64,000 nt of DNA, taken from the NCBI RefSeq assembly GCF_003797825.1, contig NZ_RKME01000014.1:62001-126000 (forward strand), in the 5' to 3' direction. The notes beneath the pieces are model-generated. The model saw only the letters and a program-made list of their open reading frames with translations. It searched no databases and was not told the origin of the DNA. The DNA comes from Gordonia sp. OPL2. Its GTDB lineage: Bacteria > Actinomycetota > Actinomycetes > Mycobacteriales > Mycobacteriaceae. Position numbers and translations under genes: made by a program. This document shows positions 33,301 through 41,480 of the stretch, in pieces (position 1 is the stretch's first letter; the number at the start of each line of letters is the position of its first letter).

Positions 33301-36300
33301 GGCGCATCGGTGGATGTCTATGTGGTCCAATCGATCCTGGAGCTCGGGGGCACCGTCGACCTCGACCGGCTGCACGGGGCCGCGCAGGCGTTGTTCGCAC
33401 ATCACCGCGCGCTGCGCTCCGGCTTCGTCCGGACGCCCGGTGGCGCCGTGGTGGCCGTGGTTCCGCCCACGGTCGAGGTGCCCTGGGAGGTACTCGACGC
33501 CGACGGCACCGACGAGGCGATCGCGGCACGCGTGCGCGAGGTCGCGGATCTGCAGCGGCGCACACCGTTCGATCTCGGACGTCCGCCGCTCATGCGCTTC
33601 GCCGTCGTGCGGCACGGCGACACCGCGCATCTCGTGGTGACCAACCATCACATCCTCATCGACGGATGGTCCGGCCCGCTGGTGCTCGCCGATCTGCTCG
33701 CGTTGTACGCCACCGGCCTCACCTACACCGGTCAGATCGGTTCCGGCGACGGCGATTTCGAGGACTACCTCCGACATCTCGCAGCCGCCGACGACACCGC
33801 CGGCCGGCAGGCCTGGCGTGCGGTGCTGGCACCGATCGAGGCGCCGACGCTCGTGGCGCCGGGTGCCGAGGCGACGGCTGACGCACTGCCGCAGGACCTC
33901 TCGGTCGTCCTCGACGCCGACCTGACGGCACGCATCGAGGCCGTGGCCCGGGCCGAGGGTGCGACAGTGGCGACGGTCCTGCAGTTCGCGTGGGCAGTGC
34001 TGTTGTCGCGGCTCACCGGCAACCGTGTCGTGTCGTTCGCCGAGACCGTGTCCGGTCGACCGGCCGATCTCGACGGCGTCGAGTCGATGGTGGGTCTGTT
34101 CATCAACACATTGCCCGCGGTGATCGACGTCGATCCCGAGGCCCCGATCTCGGCGGTCCTCGCGAGCGTCCAGGAGGCCAAGGTGTCGGTGCTCGACCAT
34201 CAGCACCTCTCGCTGGCCGAACTGTCCGGGCTCGCCGGCGGTTCCGGGGTCGGTGGGCCGCTGTTCGACACCCTCACCGTGCACGAGTCGTACCCGGTCG
34301 ACACCGATTCGTTGTCGACCACGGATGCCTCGCTCACCGGTGGACTGGAGATCCTCGACTTCGAGGGCTCCGACGCCACCCACTACCCGTTGAACATGTC
34401 GACGTCACCGATTGCGGGAGAGCGACTCTCGCTGACGGTGAAGTATCTGCCGAACGCGTTCGACGCCACGCAGGTCCAGGTGTTCATCGACTCGCTGGTG
34501 CAGATCCTGCGCACTGTCGCGGATGCTCCGGACACGCTCACCGCCGACATCGGGTTGATCGGTGGGGACGAGGCGGCGGCACTCACGTCGGTGTCGGGCG
34601 GATCGGGCACCGAAGCGCGACTGCTCGTCGACATGTTCGGTGAGGTGGCGGCACGGCATCCGGATCGCGTGGCCGTCGTCGACGGCCACGGCGCCTCGGT
34701 GACCTACCGCGAACTCGACGAACGATCGAATCGTCTGGCGCGCTGGCTGATCGGGCGGGGGATCGGTGTCGAATCGCTGGTCGCCCTCGCGATCGGGCGC
34801 TCGGTCGATCTCCTGACCGCGATCTGGGCGGTCACCAAGACCGGCGCGGGCTACGTACCGATCGACCCCGATTATCCGGCCGACCGTGTGGCGAACATGG
34901 TCGAGGACTCCGGCGCGATCCTGGGCCTGACGGTCCGGACCTCGGACCTGCCGGGCCGGGACTTCGACTGGGTCCACCTCGACGACGACGAGATCGCCGC
35001 GTCGGTGAGCGGACTGTCCGGCGCAACGATCACCGTCGGCGAGACCGCGGGGCCGGTACGTGTCGAGAACGTCGCGTACGTCATCTACACGTCGGGGTCG
35101 ACGGGTAGGCCCAAGGGCGTCTCGGTGACCCACACGGGTCTGGCGAACTTCGCCGCCCAGGAGACGGCCCGACTCTCGGTGGCCGACGCACCGGTCGTCC
35201 TCGGCTTCGCCTCACCGAGTTTCGATGCGTCGGTGCTGGAGTACCTGCTGGCGACGGTCAACGGTGGCACCCTCGCCTACCGCCCGAGCGATGCCGTCGG
35301 CGGTCATGCGCTGCAGCAGTTCATGCAGGAACACCGGGTGACGCACACGTTCCTCACGCCGACGGTGTTGTCGACGCTGGATCCGGCCGAACTGCCGGAT
35401 CTGGCCGCACTGATGGCCGGCGGTGAGGCGGTGCCGCCGTCGCTGGTGGACGTGTGGTCGCCGCATGTCCCGATCCACAACCTGTACGGGCCCACCGAGA
35501 CGACGATCGGCATCACGCTCAGCGCACCCATGCGCGCGGGTGAGCCGGTCCGTCTCGGCCGGCCGCTGGCCGGGGTCGAGCTCCTCGTCCTCGACGGGCG
35601 GTTGCGACCCGTACCGGTCGGCGTGCCGGGCGAGCTGTATGCGGTGGGCCGGGCGCTGTCGCGCGGCTACCTCGATCGTCCGGGTCTGACCGCCGAACGC
35701 TTCGTCGTGAACCCGTTCGGGGCTGCCGGGGAGCGGATGTACCGGACCGGTGACGTGGTGCGCTGGCGCCGCGATGCCGACGGTGAACTGGTGCTGGAGT
35801 ACGCGGGCCGTTCCGACGACCAGGTGAAACTGCGCGGTCTCCGGATCGAGCTCGGGGAGATCGAGGCCGTGTTGGCCGAGCATCCGTCCGTCGAGTCGGC
35901 GGTCGTGATCGGCGTCGGTGGCTCGGTCGCGACGGCGCTTGCCGGGTACGTGGTTGCCGAGGGTTCGCTCGATATCGGCGCACTGCGCGACTTCGTCGGG
36001 CAGCGGCTGCCCTCGCACATGGTGCCGTCGAGCATCATGGTCCTGGACTCGCTCCCGCTGACGCCCGTCGGCAAGCTCGACAAGCGGGCGCTGCCGGAGG
36101 CGATCATCGACAGCGGTGCCGACGAGTATGTCGCCCCGGAGTCCGAGGTCGAGGCGGCCGTCGCCGCGGTGTTCGCCGAGGTGCTCGACGCCGAGCGGGT
36201 CGGGGTGACCCAGAGCTTCTTCGATCTCGGCGGCAACTCGCTGTCGGCGACCCGCGTGCTGGCGGGCCTGCGCGAACGCGGGCATGATCTCGAGCTGTCC

Positions 36301-37215
36301 TGGCTGTTCAACGACCCCACCCCACGCGGGTTGGCGACCCGCATCGACGGGGGAGGCTCCGGTTCTGGCGAGGTCCTGATCACCCTCAACGCGCAGGGCT
36401 CACGGCCACCGCTGTTCTGTGTCCACCCGGCCGGTGGTCTGGCGTGGTTCTACGGCGGTTTCGTGCCGTTCCTCGCGGACCGGCCCGTGTACGGACTGCA
36501 GGACCCGCACGTGGTCGCCGGCGAGCCGAGCGCCCGGAGCGTCGAGGAGATGGCGACCCGCTACCTGGAGGAGATACGTCGGGTCTCACCGCACGGGCCG
36601 TATCACCTGCTCGGGTGGTCGTTGGGCGGCTATGTCGCCTACGCCATCGCCACCGCACTCCGCGCCGACGGTGAGGAGGTGGCGTTCCTGGGGGTCATGG
36701 ACTCGTCGCCGGTGCCGGCGCAGAACGTGGACTCCGCCGGCGATCAGCCCGCCGGCGATCAGCCCGTCGGCGTGCAGCTCGGCGGGGAGTACGTCGGGGA
36801 CTTCCTCGGCGGGTGGCGCGACCTGTTCGATCTCGACGAGAACGTCCACGCGGACAGTGCCGAGGAGGTCGCCGAGATCATCCGGCAGCAGATCGCCTCG
36901 ATGGGCCTGCTCGACACCGACCAGGTCCAGGGCGTGATGGACAGCTTCGCGATCGGCGAATCACTCGTCGAGCAGTTCCGGCCCGCCCCGTACGACGGTT
37001 CTCTGCTGGTGTTCACGGCCACCAGGGACAAGGAGGATCCGAGCGCCGTCGCCCGTGGGTGGGAACCCTATGTCGATGGCACCGTGACGAACGTCGACGT
37101 GGACGCCGATCACCTCGGACTCGCCAACGCCGACGCCCTGCAGATCATCGGCCCGGAGCTGGACCGATGGCTGATGTCGCCGACGACCACACCGCACGAC
37201 GAGAACCCACGATGA
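12298..37215 (+). CDS. NRPS2: giant seven-A-domain synthetase with two epimerases and a thioesterase
   Basis: 8305 residues from GTG 12298, overlapping the NRPS1 stop as GTGA. Approximate residue order: orphan domain 21-107; A3 117-621, T3; C4 721-1165, A4 1185-1680, T4 (LGGDS), E4 1778-2238 ([10 protein letters not shown]); C5 2258-2698, A5 2714-3221, T5; C6 3314-3757, A6 3777-4274, T6; C7 4371-4814, A7 4831-5327, T7; C8 5421-5874, A8 5894-6404, T8 (LGGDS), E8 6497-6957; C9 6974-7421, A9 7437-7937, T9; TE 8024-8300 (GWSLGG). C5 and C9 look like the D-acceptor class ([18 protein letters not shown]). Pocket codes by eye: A3 DVFSVAMVHK, A4 DALFIGAVAK, A5 DVPHFSLVEK, A6 DVPHLSLVDK, A7 DALFAGMIVK, A8 DFWNVGMVHK (threonine), A9 DALFMGLIGK. 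It completes a nonapeptide started on NRPS1 and releases it by hydrolysis or cyclisation. Confidence 0.95.
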   Translation: MTEIGLDAVDISTGWGRRPPTRDLITIAAQLEPGTVALPGAASPVTFAELNGRVAPTASVFASRGLDTEAAVSAIVTALIPKDGLDPAGIAAEIQTAIDDIRERAYAVAGTSDWGSLPGIFRSAVHRFADRVAITDLSGGALTYRELDDRSDAVATGLLASGVTTGSVVGLATPRTVDVMVAILGILKAGATYLPLDTSHPADRLSFVVSDADPVLVITDHDGREALGFLDVERRTISELLADADGATVSLPTSVDARGAAYMIFTSGSTGRPKGVVVEHRSVVALMAAAQQHYAFTEHDVWTMFHSYAFDVSVFEMWGPLLFGGRLVVVDFLTTRSPDEFAELLAAEQATVVSQTPSAYYQLAAAVRPATRNRLAGSVRYMVFAGEALDFAQVRRWYEDRFEAEGAVGPVLVNMYGITETTVHSTFRALDPDFVASAKGSDVGHGLPDLTIHLLDDRLRPVPDGVPGEIYVSGTQVTRGYLGRPGLSSSRFVADPFAGDGRRMYRSGDLAIAREGSLEYLGRGDAQVKLRGFRIELGEVETALLATPGVDAAATAVKQRDGGDELLVGYVVLEEGAEVSPSDVRIAAAGALPGYMVPDVVMLIDALPLTVNGKLDRRGLPDPEIVGAAEYVAPSTETEKILAEIVADVLGIERISVAESVFDLGGNSLAAARIVGRAGETFNVDLSVRDVFDAPTVRGLAGVIGGRGVGVAPVVALPTRPDRIPLSFAQMRMWFINQFDTSASTYNIPVLLRLAGPLDVAALRAALADVVVRHEVLRTVFPSVDGSPVQVVYPAEDVVAQLDWGTVDSESEFAAAVTAGFDVTAQWPVRARLWPLGTDEYVFGLVAHHIAADGESMAPLVADIVTAYAARVAGTEPEFAPLDVQFADFAIWQHEVLGSAGDPGSIVGRQLAYWSTQLSGLPDVLELPTDRARPAVASQRGAEVTFEVPAWVVDRIGVVSRERGVTPFMVVHAGLAVLLARLSATDDISVGTPIAGRGQRVLDPLVGMFVNTLVLRTGVDPDMTFDDLLDRVRVTDLEAFAHADVPFETVVEHLDPVRSEAFAPLTQVLLSFDQSVLAEFSGGGVLAEDVAGVHVSSVAVEEIPAKVDLTVGITDAGDRWSGSLIFATDIFDAPTAEHMAAQLVRLLDQLTAEPARPVGDAHLLDDEDAAALLPVSGRPGAGARLLADVFTDVAAAHPDHIAVSDGAGAVLSYAEVDKRSNRLARWLISQGIGTESLVALAIGRSADLLVAMWAVAKTGAGYLPIDPDYPSERIEHMVTDSGVRVGLTTRARIAALPAGVDWSAVEDVASPDALESFDGAAVRDADLRTPRHLDATAYVIYTSGSTGTPKGVSVTYRGIHNFAAAEIDRFGVDENARVLGFASPSFDASILEWLLASGSGAALVYRPDGVLGGDMLADFVSEQELTHVFLTPTVLATLEPSSIPDVRVLISGGEAVSQTLVDRWAPALRFFNAYGPTEASVAVAMSHALTPGVGVHIGGPVDGVGLLVLDARLHPVPVGVPGDLYAAGVALARGYLDRRGLTSERFVADPYGVPGARMYRTGDVVRWRRAESGDLVLEYVGRSDDQVKLRGLRIELGEIEAALESHPAVSSAVVIGVGGSVATALAGYVVAEESTDVTALRDFIAERLPSHMVPASLQVLDVLPLTPAGKLDRRALPAPVIETETTDHVDPTSSTELALAQVVAGVLGVERVSVTESFFALGGDSISSIQLSSAARAVGLSLTPRDIFEHKTVRAMAQAVSSGGERLPLLDDPSGGTGEVAISPVVSWMLESSDTAADFADFSQAVALIAPDGLTADDLAQVLGVVVDAHPMLSARIADVDGHPVLTAGVGSRPVVREVSTDAASGTTEFAAAISSAHADALARLDPSAGVLVSAVIVRGADAARVVMAVHHLGVDAVSWPILIEDVITVWGQVQSGQEPRVRPEVTSAQAWHGAIVEQTAHHAGEVAHWDARLGEPTGFGTPFDRARDRFSTLGTVRHRVGADITEALVTVVPEAFAGHVNDALLAALARAVRSWQRANGIADESPVGVLLEGHGRYEELVASGLDPRRADLSRTVGWFTTIAPMSLDPSDDAVHAVKAAKEERLGQPHRGVGFGLLRFGGDDRLAGRALPSIGFNFFGAGGRAASDDDLVVPFMVDPDAPVLPATVSGAMAAMNVLTVNVGTRPTAAGRELSADFLFAEGILTVEDVEGIADRWSAELAAIVDVVAHGVVGPSPSDVPGTGVTQADLDRIAAEAPGAAIWPLSPLQNGLYLQSALAGADAVDVYVSQAVLRLRGDVDESRLRSAVDALVAHHRVLRSGFSQTESGAVVAVVRDEVDVPWRTVDLGSVADDERRTRVEEITAAQRVEPFDLASPPLLRVVLVRDDAGVSVVITNHHILFDGWSGPLVLADLLALYASGATYTAQIATGSGDFEDYLRHIATADDAAGLAAWREVLAPVEGPTLVAPGVEATLDALPRNHAVVVDAELTAAIDSLARAEGATVATVLQFAWAVLVSRLTGNRVVTFGETVSGRPADLEGVESMVGLFINTLPAVVDVDPKASVAEVLRALQAAKVSVLDHQHLGLPDLTALTNVPSLFDTLTVHESYPVDTESLATTDAALTGGLDIAEAVVSDSTHYPLNMITSPMGDELSITLKYLPEAFTDEQIRVFADAVVEILRAAASAPGTLVADVPLLTADARAVIADRSVGDDVAVPAGSVADAVAAQILRTPDDDAVLFEGRTLTYREFGARISTLARELIGAGVAPGVAVGVSMDRSVELVVAIHAIVAAGGQYVPIDPTVPADRVQYMVETADVGVVLVRSGVVPSSVADLGDTVRIVDVDTSGDVEESAGPVTDAERLAPLRPQDAVYTLFTSGSTGRPKGVTVSHASVANRLWWGLDQYPWSSGDRVVLKTPFTFDVSVPELFAPVMAGATIVVARAGGHADPVYIADLVASERATSVHFVPSMLSVFLDVVPAEKISALDSVRWLFCSGEALPPSVVAHAHELLPQASIVNLFGPTEAAVEVAYVDVTEAADVVPIGVPVWNTSTFVLDARLRLVPPGVPGELYLGGVQVARGYASRPGLTAERFVADPYGSDGSRLYRTGDLVRWDTSGWIEYLGRTDFQVKLRGQRIELGEIESVVASAPGVVHAACTVIETPGGGQHLVAYVAPSTVDEQAVRAAVAESLPEYMRPSVWMLLDDIALNSAGKLDRRALPAPVFEAAEYVAPSTDAQARVAAVVADVLGVERVSVTESFFDIGGNSLSAMRVAARVGEEFGADVSVRDIFGAPTVRDLAAVVVGREAGLPPLVAVSPRPAPIPLSFAQTRMWFINRFEPGTATYNIPVVLRLSGALDVDALRQAVADTVVRHEVLRTTFPAVDGSPVQVISPAEDVADQLDWAVVGEPGELESALTTGFDVTAQWPLRVRLLRESDGEHLLAVVAHHIASDGESMLPLVTDMVAAYQARSVGEEPQFAPLAVQFADYALWQHTALGSPDAAESVLGRQVAYWRQQLAGVPDVLELPADRERPAVASHQGARVRFTLPAELGERVGEVARQYGVTPFMVVHAGLSVLLARLSATDDITIATPIAGRGSAALDPLVGMFVNTLVLRTGVAPSTSFAEVLDDVRVTDLDAFAHADIPFETVVEAVNPTRSEGFAPLAQVMLSFDPAASAEDADIAVAGLSVRSIEPSWVPAQLDLSVTVGSAPAGEDWACSIVYATDLFDEATVETLSGRFVTLMTDLVANPADPVGDAVLISDAERGVVDGWSTGAVVEVPEDLVPDVVVAQAARTPEEAALVYEGRTVSYAEFAARMSALATQLIGAGVGPGVAVAVSLDRSVEMVLAINAVLAAGAQYVPIDPDTPLDRVEYMLETADVGVVLIGAGRAAVAATVDGVTVIEVDSTGTVDLSVPPVTDATRRTPLRLDDAAYTLFTSGSTGRPKGVTVSHRSLLNRMRWCVIEFEWGVGQRVVLKTPVTFDVSVPELFGPLMCGATMVVARAGGHMEPDYIADLLAREEATSVHFVPSMLSVFLDVVPAEKLARLDRLRWLLTSGEALPTPIAARTHEALPHTEIINLYGPTEATVDVTSVNVTGTDKVTIGTPEWNTTSYVLDARLRPVPPGVPGELYLGGVQLARGYASRSALTAERFVADPFGSDGARLYRTGDLVRWDHRGEIDYLGRTDFQVKLRGQRIELGEIEAVIASAPGVVHVACTVADSPTGGQHLIAYVAPASVDESAVRAVVAEALPEYMRPSVWMLLDDIELNSSGKLNRKALPAPVFEIGDYVAPASDDEFAVAAVVADVLGLEQVSVTESFFDIGGNSLSAMRVAARVAEALGVDVSVRDLFESPSVRDLVAAVTGREQTVAPLVASSRPERLPLSMAQARMWFINRFDPASPAYNIPMALRLTGSLDLEALAHAVGDVVARHEVLRTVYPLDTDGPTQRILDADEARGLLDWQVVDDETELAASASRGFDVTVDLPLRGRVRRSDADAVDLVLTAHHIAFDGSSTSVFVRDLLSAYMARVDDAVPSAPALDVQYADYALWQRATLGAADDPTSRMAAQLGYWREHLRSLPSVTDLPMDRARPAVMETTAGVVSMPVDDGLARRLEEFARAQGVTPFMASHAALAILVSRLASTTDVVIGTPIAGRTDAALGDLVGMFVNTLVLRTQVEPSTSVADFLARVRGEDLEAFAHADVQFEELIDELAPTRSTAFPPLAQIAFTHVDGDPGAAVLEAAGLVAQPLDLPDQVAKFELSVAVTDRSETAPMTVDFVYARSLFDETTVQGFVRAWLRVVESMVDDPSVAVGDIDLLTSQDAAELAPVRGVPGRPPSVLRDMFAAVVDRHAEATAVVDASGTSLTYAELDARSNRLARWLISQGVGVESLVALAIGRSAELLTAIWAVAKTGAGYLPVDPAYPAERIAHMLTDSGVRVGLTTRAHRQEFGPEVDWTVVDSDGFASYLDGVDASPVLAGELIGVPYPDAVAYVIYTSGSTGTPKGVQVTARGLENFAVAEVERFAVSPGSRVLGFASPSFDASLLEWLMAVRAGAALVYRPEDALGGEPLSGFLRASRITHAFLTPTVLATLEPETLPDLEVLASGGEAVPPSMVDRWGARVAFHDMYGPTETSIVVAMSGALRPGTPPTLGGPIPGVGLLVLDSRLRVVPVGVAGELYVTGDALARGYVRRAGLTAERFVADPFGDDGARLYRTGDVVRWRRGSTDELSLEYVGRSDDQVKLRGLRIELGEIEAVLASHPSVESAVVVGVGGSVATALAGYVVLRDDVEPGALRTFVGQRLPSHMVPASIAVLESLPLTPVGKLDKQALPEPVVDLAAEFVAPDTEAEESVARVFGEVLGVEQVSVVDSFFEVGGNSLSATRVAARVAEVFGVDVSVRDVFEAPSVRALAAAVAGRGAGLEPVTAVVPRPDRTPVSFAQLRMWFINQFDPSASTYNVPVLLRLDGDLDVAALRAALVDVVVRHEVLRTTFPAVDGTPVQVIAPAAAVEETLDWAEVDSSAGLEGAVTAGFDVTDQWPVRARLWRVADGEFVFAIVAHHIAADGESMAPLVADLMAAYAARSAGTEPAFAPLEVQFADFALWQHRVLGSAADADSVVGQQLSYWSSALRGLPDVLELPSDRARPVVASQRGDQVAFEIPAEVVDGIAAVAAARGVTPFMVVHAALSVLLARLSATDDIAIGTPIAGRGRRELDALVGMFVNTLVLRADVAPGMSFADMLDQVRVTDLDAFAHADVPFETLVEHLDPVRSEAFAPLTQILLTFHQSTLPEFSTALGESAAGATTTVGGLSITPVEAPETPAKVDLTFAVAGGTSGQAWPAQIVYATDLFDEATIVAMAQRFVRVLTALVDEPTAPVGDVELLSTTESSDLAALPAPVTTTANTDRTLLDLFSATVARHAARTAVTAEGTSLSYRDLDARSDAVAAGLYARGVRTGDLVGIATARSVDLAVSILAVLKAGAGYLPLDTTNPADRLAFIVSDASVGVVITDAATSGHELFDSLPESVTAVDVDDLATTGAGADAPTPAVRPSSRAYVIYTSGSTGLPKGVEITHRDVITLMDTAAGDFDFVETDVWTMFHSYAFDFSVWELWGPFLSGARLVIVDRGLARDPDAFVELLAAEGVTVLNQTPSAFYQLIDARRRNTVALPLRYIVFGGEALGFEQVRRWFDDHPADTAQLVNMYGITETTVHVSYRPLDRALVADGEASLIGRPLHSLAIHILDDRLHPVPPGVVGEMYVTGGQLAQGYLGRAGLSSTRFVANPFDPNGTRMYRTGDLARRVGDDIEYLGRGDSQVQLRGFRIEYGEIEAALLGVDGVTAAAANVVELPGRGEQLIGYVVIEAGAEIDAQVVRDTAARAVPGYMVPGLIVPVDQLPLTANGKLDRRALPLPELDAGGDDYVAPETSTEETLARVVAGVLGVDRVSVVESFFALGGDSILAIQLSSAARAAGFAVSPRDIFEHKTVRAMAVAVSTGTDRLPLLPEPAGNEVTIPPVAAWMLELSSAPEDFADFSQSMVLMAPAGLDLATLTTVLGAVVRAHPILSARLTATPDGWAYALGDGSGCVVGEVTTGAAVGTPDFDETLRTAHADALGRLDPATGVIISAALVVGGDGARVVLAVHHLGVDAVSWPILIEDVITAWGAVTSGQEPAVRREVTSARAWHAALADRATDRDDEMAWWQARVNREPTDFGVPLDPRRDTFSTVGSVRVRVDADVTEALLTSVPEAYTGHVNDALVAALARAVRSWQRDRGIVDDAPVTVLMEGHGRYEEVVGRGDDPHSADLSRTAGWFTTIAPTALDPADDVVRAVKAAKEERLGQPDRGVGFGVLRFGADARLAGTSLPSIGFNFFGAGTRSSGEEVVVPFMADPSAPVLPATVSGAMTAMNTLTVNVGTLADQHSRELSADFLFVRSVLTDDDAADIASRWRGELAAIVDHLSTVGDPGLSPSDVPGTGVTQADLDALAERFGDSDIWPLSPLQKGLHFESELASTVTGASVDVYVVQSILELGGTVDLDRLHGAAQALFAHHRALRSGFVRTPGGAVVAVVPPTVEVPWEVLDADGTDEAIAARVREVADLQRRTPFDLGRPPLMRFAVVRHGDTAHLVVTNHHILIDGWSGPLVLADLLALYATGLTYTGQIGSGDGDFEDYLRHLAAADDTAGRQAWRAVLAPIEAPTLVAPGAEATADALPQDLSVVLDADLTARIEAVARAEGATVATVLQFAWAVLLSRLTGNRVVSFAETVSGRPADLDGVESMVGLFINTLPAVIDVDPEAPISAVLASVQEAKVSVLDHQHLSLAELSGLAGGSGVGGPLFDTLTVHESYPVDTDSLSTTDASLTGGLEILDFEGSDATHYPLNMSTSPIAGERLSLTVKYLPNAFDATQVQVFIDSLVQILRTVADAPDTLTADIGLIGGDEAAALTSVSGGSGTEARLLVDMFGEVAARHPDRVAVVDGHGASVTYRELDERSNRLARWLIGRGIGVESLVALAIGRSVDLLTAIWAVTKTGAGYVPIDPDYPADRVANMVEDSGAILGLTVRTSDLPGRDFDWVHLDDDEIAASVSGLSGATITVGETAGPVRVENVAYVIYTSGSTGRPKGVSVTHTGLANFAAQETARLSVADAPVVLGFASPSFDASVLEYLLATVNGGTLAYRPSDAVGGHALQQFMQEHRVTHTFLTPTVLSTLDPAELPDLAALMAGGEAVPPSLVDVWSPHVPIHNLYGPTETTIGITLSAPMRAGEPVRLGRPLAGVELLVLDGRLRPVPVGVPGELYAVGRALSRGYLDRPGLTAERFVVNPFGAAGERMYRTGDVVRWRRDADGELVLEYAGRSDDQVKLRGLRIELGEIEAVLAEHPSVESAVVIGVGGSVATALAGYVVAEGSLDIGALRDFVGQRLPSHMVPSSIMVLDSLPLTPVGKLDKRALPEAIIDSGADEYVAPESEVEAAVAAVFAEVLDAERVGVTQSFFDLGGNSLSATRVLAGLRERGHDLELSWLFNDPTPRGLATRIDGGGSGSGEVLITLNAQGSRPPLFCVHPAGGLAWFYGGFVPFLADRPVYGLQDPHVVAGEPSARSVEEMATRYLEEIRRVSPHGPYHLLGWSLGGYVAYAIATALRADGEEVAFLGVMDSSPVPAQNVDSAGDQPAGDQPVGVQLGGEYVGDFLGGWRDLFDLDENVHADSAEEVAEIIRQQIASMGLLDTDQVQGVMDSFAIGESLVEQFRPAPYDGSLLVFTATRDKEDPSAVARGWEPYVDGTVTNVDVDADHLGLANADALQIIGPELDRWLMSPTTTPHDENPR
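12358..12618 (+). other. A-domain-lead-in-like domain at the N-terminus of NRPS2
   Basis: Residues 21-107 of NRPS2 precede a complete A domain that has its own normal lead-in ([20 protein letters not shown]). The extra copy shows EPGTVAL, VTFAEL, then SV-x4-GL-x2-EAA-x2-A-x6-P. That last pattern matches the small protein at 37769-38077 position by position. It faces the equivalent domain at the end of NRPS1 across the C/A subunit break. Confidence 0.6.
36736..36780 (+). repeat. In-frame 15-bp repeat inside the NRPS2 thioesterase
   Basis: The unit GCCGGCGATCAGCCC occurs twice exactly and once degenerately, encoding [15 protein letters not shown]. It lies after the GWSLGG nucleophile region, where thioesterases carry a variable lid, so copy number could vary without breaking the frame. 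Confidence 0.6.
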
Positions 37216-37228
37216 GAGAGGAGAAGGG

Positions 37229-37486
37229 ATGACCAACCCCTTTGATGACGAGAACGGACGTTTCTACGTCCTGGTGAACGATGAGAATCAGCATTCGCTG
37301 TGGCCGACGTTTGCGGACGTCCCCGCGGGGTGGACGACGGTGTTCGGTGAGGATTCTCGGGCTGCGTGTCTGGAGTATGTGGAGAAGAACTGGACGGATC
37401 TGCGTCCGAAGAGCCTGATCGACGCGATGGCCGCTGACGCCGCGGCCCAGGGCGGATCCGCCCCGAGCGGGCCGTCGGCGGGATGA
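37229..37486 (+). CDS. MbtH-like protein of the left NRPS locus
   Basis: 85 residues starting [19 protein letters not shown], with the family landmarks [37 protein letters not shown] in order. MbtH-like proteins bind NRPS adenylation domains and are often needed for their folding or activity. The gene begins 13 bases after NRPS2 with a strong GAGGAGAAGGG Shine-Dalgarno, so it is the third gene of that operon and probably serves the A domains of NRPS1 and NRPS2. The last 15 residues (from about AADAAAQGG) are a low-complexity tail beyond the usual domain. A second MbtH at 51746-51985 serves the right locus. Confidence 0.97.
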   Translation: MTNPFDDENGRFYVLVNDENQHSLWPTFADVPAGWTTVFGEDSRAACLEYVEKNWTDLRPKSLIDAMAADAAAQGGSAPSGPSAG

Positions 37487-37521
37487 GTGAGGGGTAGTGA
37501 CGGTGAGGCCGAGGAACGACG

Positions 37522-37543
37522 TCGCGGGGACATGTCACCGCGA
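37522..37543 (+). terminator. Weak hairpin after the NRPS1-NRPS2-MbtH operon
   Basis: TCGCGG and CCGCGA form a 6-bp stem around a 10-base loop, 36 bases after the MbtH stop. There is no T-run. It may end the operon or be incidental; no stronger terminator is visible before the next gene at 37769. Confidence 0.3.
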
Positions 37544-37628
37544 TAACGCTTCCACATCAAGCTCATACGCCACTCCTCTAACACGAGTCACGCAAGTAAC
37601 ATCGGGGACACGGCGAGGATCAGAAATT

Positions 37629-37649
37629 TTCTGTGTATTCGTCACAGAA
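37629..37649. promoter_or_regulatory. Inverted repeat upstream of the stand-alone small-protein gene
   Basis: TTCTGTG-N7-CACAGAA is a perfect 7-bp inverted repeat 119 bp upstream of ATG 37769, immediately after the AT-rich near-palindrome CAGAAATTTTCTG (37621-37633). This 280-bp gap is AT-rich compared with its surroundings, which fits a promoter or operator region. The dyad looks CRP-like but the half-site spacing is one base short. Confidence 0.4.
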
Positions 37650-37768
37650 TCAGCGTCACCGGTTTCCAAAAGTCCGTTAGCAAGGCAAGCTATGTACAAG
37701 GACCCGGTGCCAGTTCAACTGGGAGGCAGAGTGGCCAGGGTCGAAGGATCGAGCTCGGGGGAGCGACG

Positions 37769-38077
37769 ATGATTATGGAACTTGTAGAAGACATCCAGCG
37801 CCGGGCGGAGATCACGCCCCGTCTGACCGCAGTGCGTTTCGGCGAGGACGCCGTGACGTACGGAGCGCTCGACGAGAGCATCGCCTCCTATGAGTCGGTG
37901 ACGGAACGTCACGGCTTGTCACGGGAAGCCGCGTTCCACGCCAGCCTCCTGCACTGCATGCCCTCGCTGACCCGCATCGACGGTCACGCCGAACGCAATC
38001 GCGTGCTCTCCGAGATCGTCGGCTGGTTGGGCCGCGACCTCGGCAACGGCAGCGGTCGCCTGCGCGCCGTCAGCTGA
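37769..38077 (+). CDS. Stand-alone small protein resembling the start of an adenylation domain
   Basis: 102 residues starting MIMELVEDIQRRAEITP; GGGGGAG five bases before ATG 37769 supports the start. Residues 9-35 resemble the lead-in of NRPS A domains (TPRLTAVRFGEDAVTYGAL), but the protein then continues ASYESVTERHGLSREAAFHA, SLLHCMP and ends WLGRDLGNGSGRLRAVS, with no catalytic A-domain motif. It is a clear paralogue of the protein at 1-293 and shares its pattern with the N-terminus of NRPS2 and, more weakly, the C-terminus of NRPS1. It lies 282 bp after MbtH behind its own promoter-like region and is followed by a strong terminator, so it is probably a monocistronic accessory gene of the NRPS locus. 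A role in subunit docking or assembly-line control is inference. Confidence 0.8.
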   Translation: MIMELVEDIQRRAEITPRLTAVRFGEDAVTYGALDESIASYESVTERHGLSREAAFHASLLHCMPSLTRIDGHAERNRVLSEIVGWLGRDLGNGSGRLRAVS

Positions 38078-38088
38078 CACGGACAACG

Positions 38089-38128
38089 ACAGACCCCACC
38101 GGGTGTTCACACATCCGGTGGGGTCTGT
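38089..38128. terminator. Strong hairpin terminator between convergent genes
   Basis: A perfect 14-bp stem (left arm 38089-38102, right arm 38115-38128) closes a 12-base loop. It starts 12 bases after the stop of the small-protein gene and lies 31 bases from the end of the convergent DUF4190-like gene. It probably terminates both and marks the right edge of the left NRPS locus. Confidence 0.8.
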
Positions 38129-38158
38129 TCGCGTCTGTGGACCGTGGGGCCGGCCGGA

Positions 38159-38800
38159 TCAGAGGATGGCGGCGATCGCCAGGATGACGAGCAGGATGGG
38201 TGCGCCGACGACGATGCTGCCGGTGGCGAGCACCAACGAGGTGATCGCCCGCCCCGTCCCACGATGACGCGTCGATCCGACGACGGCATTGCGGCTGACC
38301 CCGATCTGGACGAGGGCCGTCACGCCCACGATCATCGCGATGAGTCCCAACACCGCTCCCACGCCGACCAGTGCGAGAGGCAGCGAGACGACGCTGGTGA
38401 CGAGCGCTGCCGTGGCCACCATGGCGCTGCTCTCGCGCGGTCGTGGCGACATCATCGGCATGGACCCCGCCGTGATCGGAGCGGCGACCGGGGGCAGACG
38501 CGGCGACGTGACCGGCCCAGTGTACTCCCAGATCTCGGGCACGGCGGCCGGGATCGGTCGGTCCTCGATGTCGCGTCGGGTGATCGAGGCAGGGACGGGC
38601 GGCTGAACGGAGAACCGCTGCGACTGCGGTGTCATGACCGCCGCGTCCGGCGCGACAGCCCCGGATACGACGGCCCCGGATACGACCTCCGACGCGTGGT
38701 ACTCGACGATCGGGGTACCGGGGTCACCCGCGGGCCAACGCCGGATCTCTTCGGTGACCGACGGCACGATCGGCTGTGTGGGATGCTCGCTCACCCGCAT
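38159..38800 (-). CDS. DUF4190-like membrane protein
   Basis: 213 residues starting MRVSEHPTQPIVP; AGGAGG eight bases before ATG 38800 decides this start over the longer open frame. Residues 1-130 are a Pro/Ala-rich, probably cytoplasmic and disordered region. The last 80 residues hold two hydrophobic segments (ATAALVTSVVSLPLALVGVG with LGLIAMIVGV, and AITSLVLATGSIVVGAPILL) separated by a short loop with GVSRNAV and RHRGTGRA, the arrangement of DUF4190-type proteins. The molecular function of that family is not known. The gene is transcribed alone, away from the NRPS locus, with a terminator on each side. Confidence 0.8.
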   Translation of the reverse strand: MRVSEHPTQPIVPSVTEEIRRWPAGDPGTPIVEYHASEVVSGAVVSGAVAPDAAVMTPQSQRFSVQPPVPASITRRDIEDRPIPAAVPEIWEYTGPVTSPRLPPVAAPITAGSMPMMSPRPRESSAMVATAALVTSVVSLPLALVGVGAVLGLIAMIVGVTALVQIGVSRNAVVGSTRHRGTGRAITSLVLATGSIVVGAPILLVILAIAAIL

Positions 38801-38950
38801 GGGAATCCTCCTGGCCCGACGACGCGCCCCCCGACATCGGCTCGGCTCGCCGGCCGAGGCACCAGGGGCCTGACGTCCATTCTGTCGTACTCCACTGCAG
38901 CGGACGAACGTCACGGATGCGTAACGCCGTCCAGAAGACCCCCGTGAACG

Positions 38951-38995
38951 ACGGAACTCGCCACCCCCGGGATGCCCGGTGATGGCGAGTTCCGT
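38951..38995 (-). terminator. Hairpin terminator of the lipoprotein gene
   Basis: Perfect 13-bp arms, ACGGAACTCGCCA at 38951-38963 and its complement at 38983-38995, surround a 19-base loop. It lies 34 bases downstream of the lipoprotein stop (39030) on the minus strand, upstream of the DUF4190-like gene. The rest of the 38801-39029 gap shows no gene. Confidence 0.75.
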
Positions 38996-39029
38996 CTGTG
39001 TGGATCGTCCGGCGTCGATCGTCCGGTGA

Positions 39030-39542
39030 TCAGCCTCCGTGCTGGCCGCCCATCGAGGTCAGCTGGGTGACGGCGTCGCCGCTGAGCTTCCAGTCGCCGT
39101 CGACTTTCGTGTAGGCCAGGGTGATGTCGACCGGCTGCGGAGCGTGCGGGCTCTTGACCGCAACGGTCGCGACGGCCTTGTTGTCGCCCTCGTCCTTCAC
39201 CTCTGTGACGGTGTAGACGTCGGGGGTGTAGCCGGCCATGTTCGAGCCCTTGGCGTAGGCGATCAGCGCGCCCTTGGTCACCGGGTTGGTGGTGTCGACG
39301 ACGGCCTCGATCTCCTCCGACGACGTCGCGGGGTCGACCGCCTTGCGCAGGATGACCTGCGCGTCGTCGGAGCTCAGCCCGACGACGGCCTGCTTGGCGT
39401 CGCTCGCTGCCGATGCCACCGCGGCCGAGGCGTCGCTGGCGGCACTGCTCACGGTGTCCGACGTGTCATCGGAGCAGCCTGCGGCGACGAGCAGGGTCGC
39501 GGTCGCCAACAGCGCTGCGGCCAGGGACTTCCGAACGTTCAT
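39030..39542 (-). CDS. Secreted lipoprotein, possibly MTB12-like
   Basis: 170 residues. ATG 39542 follows GAGGAGG by six bases and begins MNVRKSLAAALLATATLLVAAGC, a lipoprotein signal peptide with lipobox VAAGC (Cys23). Next comes a Ser/Ala/Asp-rich linker (residues 24-53), then an alpha/beta domain (LSSDDAQVILRKAVDP... GDWKLSGDAVTQL). The C-terminal domain, with its closing DGDWKLS motif, resembles the low-molecular-weight antigen MTB12 family and other NTF2-like lipoprotein domains; that assignment is tentative. It should be anchored to the outer face of the cytoplasmic membrane. It is monocistronic with its own terminator. Confidence 0.85.
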   Translation of the reverse strand: MNVRKSLAAALLATATLLVAAGCSDDTSDTVSSAASDASAAVASAASDAKQAVVGLSSDDAQVILRKAVDPATSSEEIEAVVDTTNPVTKGALIAYAKGSNMAGYTPDVYTVTEVKDEGDNKAVATVAVKSPHAPQPVDITLAYTKVDGDWKLSGDAVTQLTSMGGQHGG

Positions 39543-39610
39543 ATCGATTCCTCCTCTTGGGTAAGCCCACACTAACCCACGCCTCTCCGTGGGAGAACCG
39601 GGCTCGGAAT

Positions 39611-39632
39611 TAATCGGACCGTGGTCCGGTTA
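39611..39632. promoter_or_regulatory. Palindromic operator before the flavin monooxygenase operon
   Basis: CGGACC-GT-GGTCCG (39615-39628) is a perfect 6-bp dyad flanked by TAA on the left and TTA on the right, giving nine matched pairs in ten over 22 bp. Its right edge overlaps a minus-10-like TAGACT at 39631-39636, and the gene starts 51 bp downstream. This is the geometry of a TetR-type repressor operator. No TetR gene is adjacent. Confidence 0.6.
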
Positions 39633-39683
39633 GACTGGATGACCACTCCGGCAACCCGGACATCTCAAGCCAGGAGGCGTGAC

Positions 39684-40787
39684 ATGCAGTTCGGACTCTT
39701 CAGCGTCAGCGACATCACCGTCGATCCGACCACCGGTGTCGAACCGACCGAACAGGAACGCATCAAGGCGATCGTCGCGATCGCCCGCAAGGCCGAGGAC
39801 ATCGGTCTCGACGTCTTCGCCCTCGGCGAGCATCACAACCGGCCGTTCTTCTCGTCGTCGCCGACGACCACTCTCGCCTACATCGCCGCGCAGACCGAGC
39901 GCCTGCAGCTGTCGACGGCGACGACCCTGATCACCACCAACGATCCGGTGAAGATCGCCGAGGACTTCGCCATGCTCCAGCATCTGTCCGACGGTCGCGT
40001 CGACCTGATGCTCGGCCGGGGCAACACCGGCCCGGTGTATCCGTGGTTCGGTCAGGACATCCGGCAGGGCATCCCGCTGGCCATCGAGAACTATCACCTG
40101 CTGCACCGGCTGTGGACCGAGGACGTCGTCGACTGGGAGGGCAAGTTCCGGACACCGCTGACCTCGTTCACGTCGACGCCGCGACCACTCGACGACGTCG
40201 CGCCGTTCGTCTGGCACGGGTCGATCCGTAGTCCGGAGATCGCCGAGCAGGCCGCCTACTACGGTGACGGGTTCTTCGCGAACAACATCTTCTGGCCCAA
40301 TGAGCACTTCCAGCGCCTGATCGGGTTCTATCGCGAGCGTTACGAGCACTACGGCCACGGCACGGCGGCCCAGGCGATCGTCGGTCTCGGCGGACAGTTC
40401 TTCATCCGCAAGAACTCGCAGGACGCGGTGCGGGAGTTCCGCCCGTACTTCGACAACGCACCCGTCTACGGACACGGACCGTCACTCGAGGAGTTCAGCC
40501 GCGAGACGCCGCTGACCGTCGGCAGCCCGCAGGAGTTCGTCGACAAGACGCTCTCCTTCCGGGAGAGTTTCGGCGACTACCAGCGTCAGCTGTTCCTCGT
40601 CGACCACGCCGGTCTGCCGCTGAAGACGGTTCTCGAGCAGCTCGACCTGCTCGGTGAGGTTCTGCCGGATCTGCGGGCAGGATTTGCGGAAGGACGTCCC
40701 GCCGACGTGCCGGACGCCCCGACCCACGCCTCCCTCGTCGCGGCACGCGACGCACAGGTGCCCGAGACCGAGGCGGTGCAGGCATGA
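39684..40787 (+). CDS. CE1758-type FMN-dependent luciferase-like monooxygenase
   Basis: 367 residues starting MQFGLFSVSDITVDPTTG; AGGAGG seven bases upstream favours ATG 39684 over the longer open frame. The fold is the luciferase-like TIM barrel: DVFALGEHHNRPFFSSSP near the N-terminus, then LSTATTLITTNDPVKIAEDFAMLQ and LMLGRGNTGPVYPWFG. The sequence fits the CE1758 family, which occurs in pairs with CE1759-type FMN reductases, as here. It would use FMNH2 and oxygen to oxidise an unknown substrate in the cytoplasm. The reductase ATG overlaps its stop (ATGA, 40784-40787). A TetR-type operator upstream suggests induction by a small molecule. No link to the NRPS products is visible. Confidence 0.92.
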   Translation: MQFGLFSVSDITVDPTTGVEPTEQERIKAIVAIARKAEDIGLDVFALGEHHNRPFFSSSPTTTLAYIAAQTERLQLSTATTLITTNDPVKIAEDFAMLQHLSDGRVDLMLGRGNTGPVYPWFGQDIRQGIPLAIENYHLLHRLWTEDVVDWEGKFRTPLTSFTSTPRPLDDVAPFVWHGSIRSPEIAEQAAYYGDGFFANNIFWPNEHFQRLIGFYRERYEHYGHGTAAQAIVGLGGQFFIRKNSQDAVREFRPYFDNAPVYGHGPSLEEFSRETPLTVGSPQEFVDKTLSFRESFGDYQRQLFLVDHAGLPLKTVLEQLDLLGEVLPDLRAGFAEGRPADVPDAPTHASLVAARDAQVPETEAVQA

Positions 40788-41467
40788 CCGACTCCACGCT
40801 GTCGCTCGTGGCGGTGAACGCCGGACTCGGCGACCCGTCGTCGACCCGGCTGTTGATCGACCGGCTCGTCGACGCCGCCGTCGACGAGCTCGGTGCGGTG
40901 CGGGCCACCGTCGAGGTCGTGGATCTCCGCGACCTCGCGGTGGACATCGCCCGCTCGATGACCTCCGGATTCGCGCTCGGCGATGCCCGTGAGGCGATCG
41001 CCCGGGTGCACGACGCCGATGGTCTGATCGTCGCGACGCCGGTGTTCAATGCGTCCTACAGCGGACTGTTCAAGTCGTTCTTCGATCTCGTCGAGGTTGA
41101 TCGGATGCAGGGCAAGCCGGTGCTGGTCGCCGCGACCGGTGGGAGCCCCCGGCACTCGATGGTGCTCGACCATGCGATCCGTCCATTGTTCTCCTATCTG
41201 CGTGCCGTGGTCGTCCCGACCGGGGTGTATGCGGCTGCCGAGGACTGGGCCGGCACCTCCGGTGACACGGCGCTGCTCTCGGACCGCGTCCGGCGTGCGG
41301 CCGCAGAACTCGCCGCGGCGATGCGCGCCGCTCGTCCGGATCTGCCCACGGATGGCGCGCCGGTCGGGGACCGGAGCACGGCGGCGGCGGGTGTCGACGT
41401 GACCCAGACCGCGCTCGAGGCCGCGGGCATCGCGAACTTCGCGAAGCTGTTGGGCGACAAGGGCTGA
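40784..41467 (+). CDS. CE1759-type FMN reductase
   Basis: 227 residues starting MTDSTLSLVAVNAGLGDPSSTRLL. This is an NAD(P)H-dependent flavodoxin-fold reductase: phosphate-binding GLGDPSSTR at the N-terminus, then ATPVFNASYSGLFKSFFD and LVAATGGSPRHSM, which hold the flavin. The C-terminal 30 residues are variable. It should supply reduced FMN to the monooxygenase immediately upstream, with which it is translationally coupled. Only 13 bases separate its stop from the end of the convergent pirin gene, and no strong terminator hairpin lies between them. Confidence 0.92.
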   Translation: MTDSTLSLVAVNAGLGDPSSTRLLIDRLVDAAVDELGAVRATVEVVDLRDLAVDIARSMTSGFALGDAREAIARVHDADGLIVATPVFNASYSGLFKSFFDLVEVDRMQGKPVLVAATGGSPRHSMVLDHAIRPLFSYLRAVVVPTGVYAAAEDWAGTSGDTALLSDRVRRAAAELAAAMRAARPDLPTDGAPVGDRSTAAAGVDVTQTALEAAGIANFAKLLGDKG

Positions 41468-41480
41468 CGGTCGTCCGGCG

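Noticed and set aside
36121..36350. Possible missing epimerase or reductase at the end of NRPS2
   Set aside because: The last carrier domain is followed directly by a complete thioesterase with GWSLGG, so release is by TE.
37632..37646. CRP/GlxR-like site TGTG...CACA
   Set aside because: The spacer is 7 bases instead of the 8 between the TGTG and CACA halves of CRP sites.
37677..37693. IdeR/DtxR iron-box-like sequence TTAGCAAGGCAAGCTAT before the small-protein gene
   Set aside because: The half-sites are two bases too close and a direct alignment to the 19-bp IdeR consensus matches only 6-8 positions.
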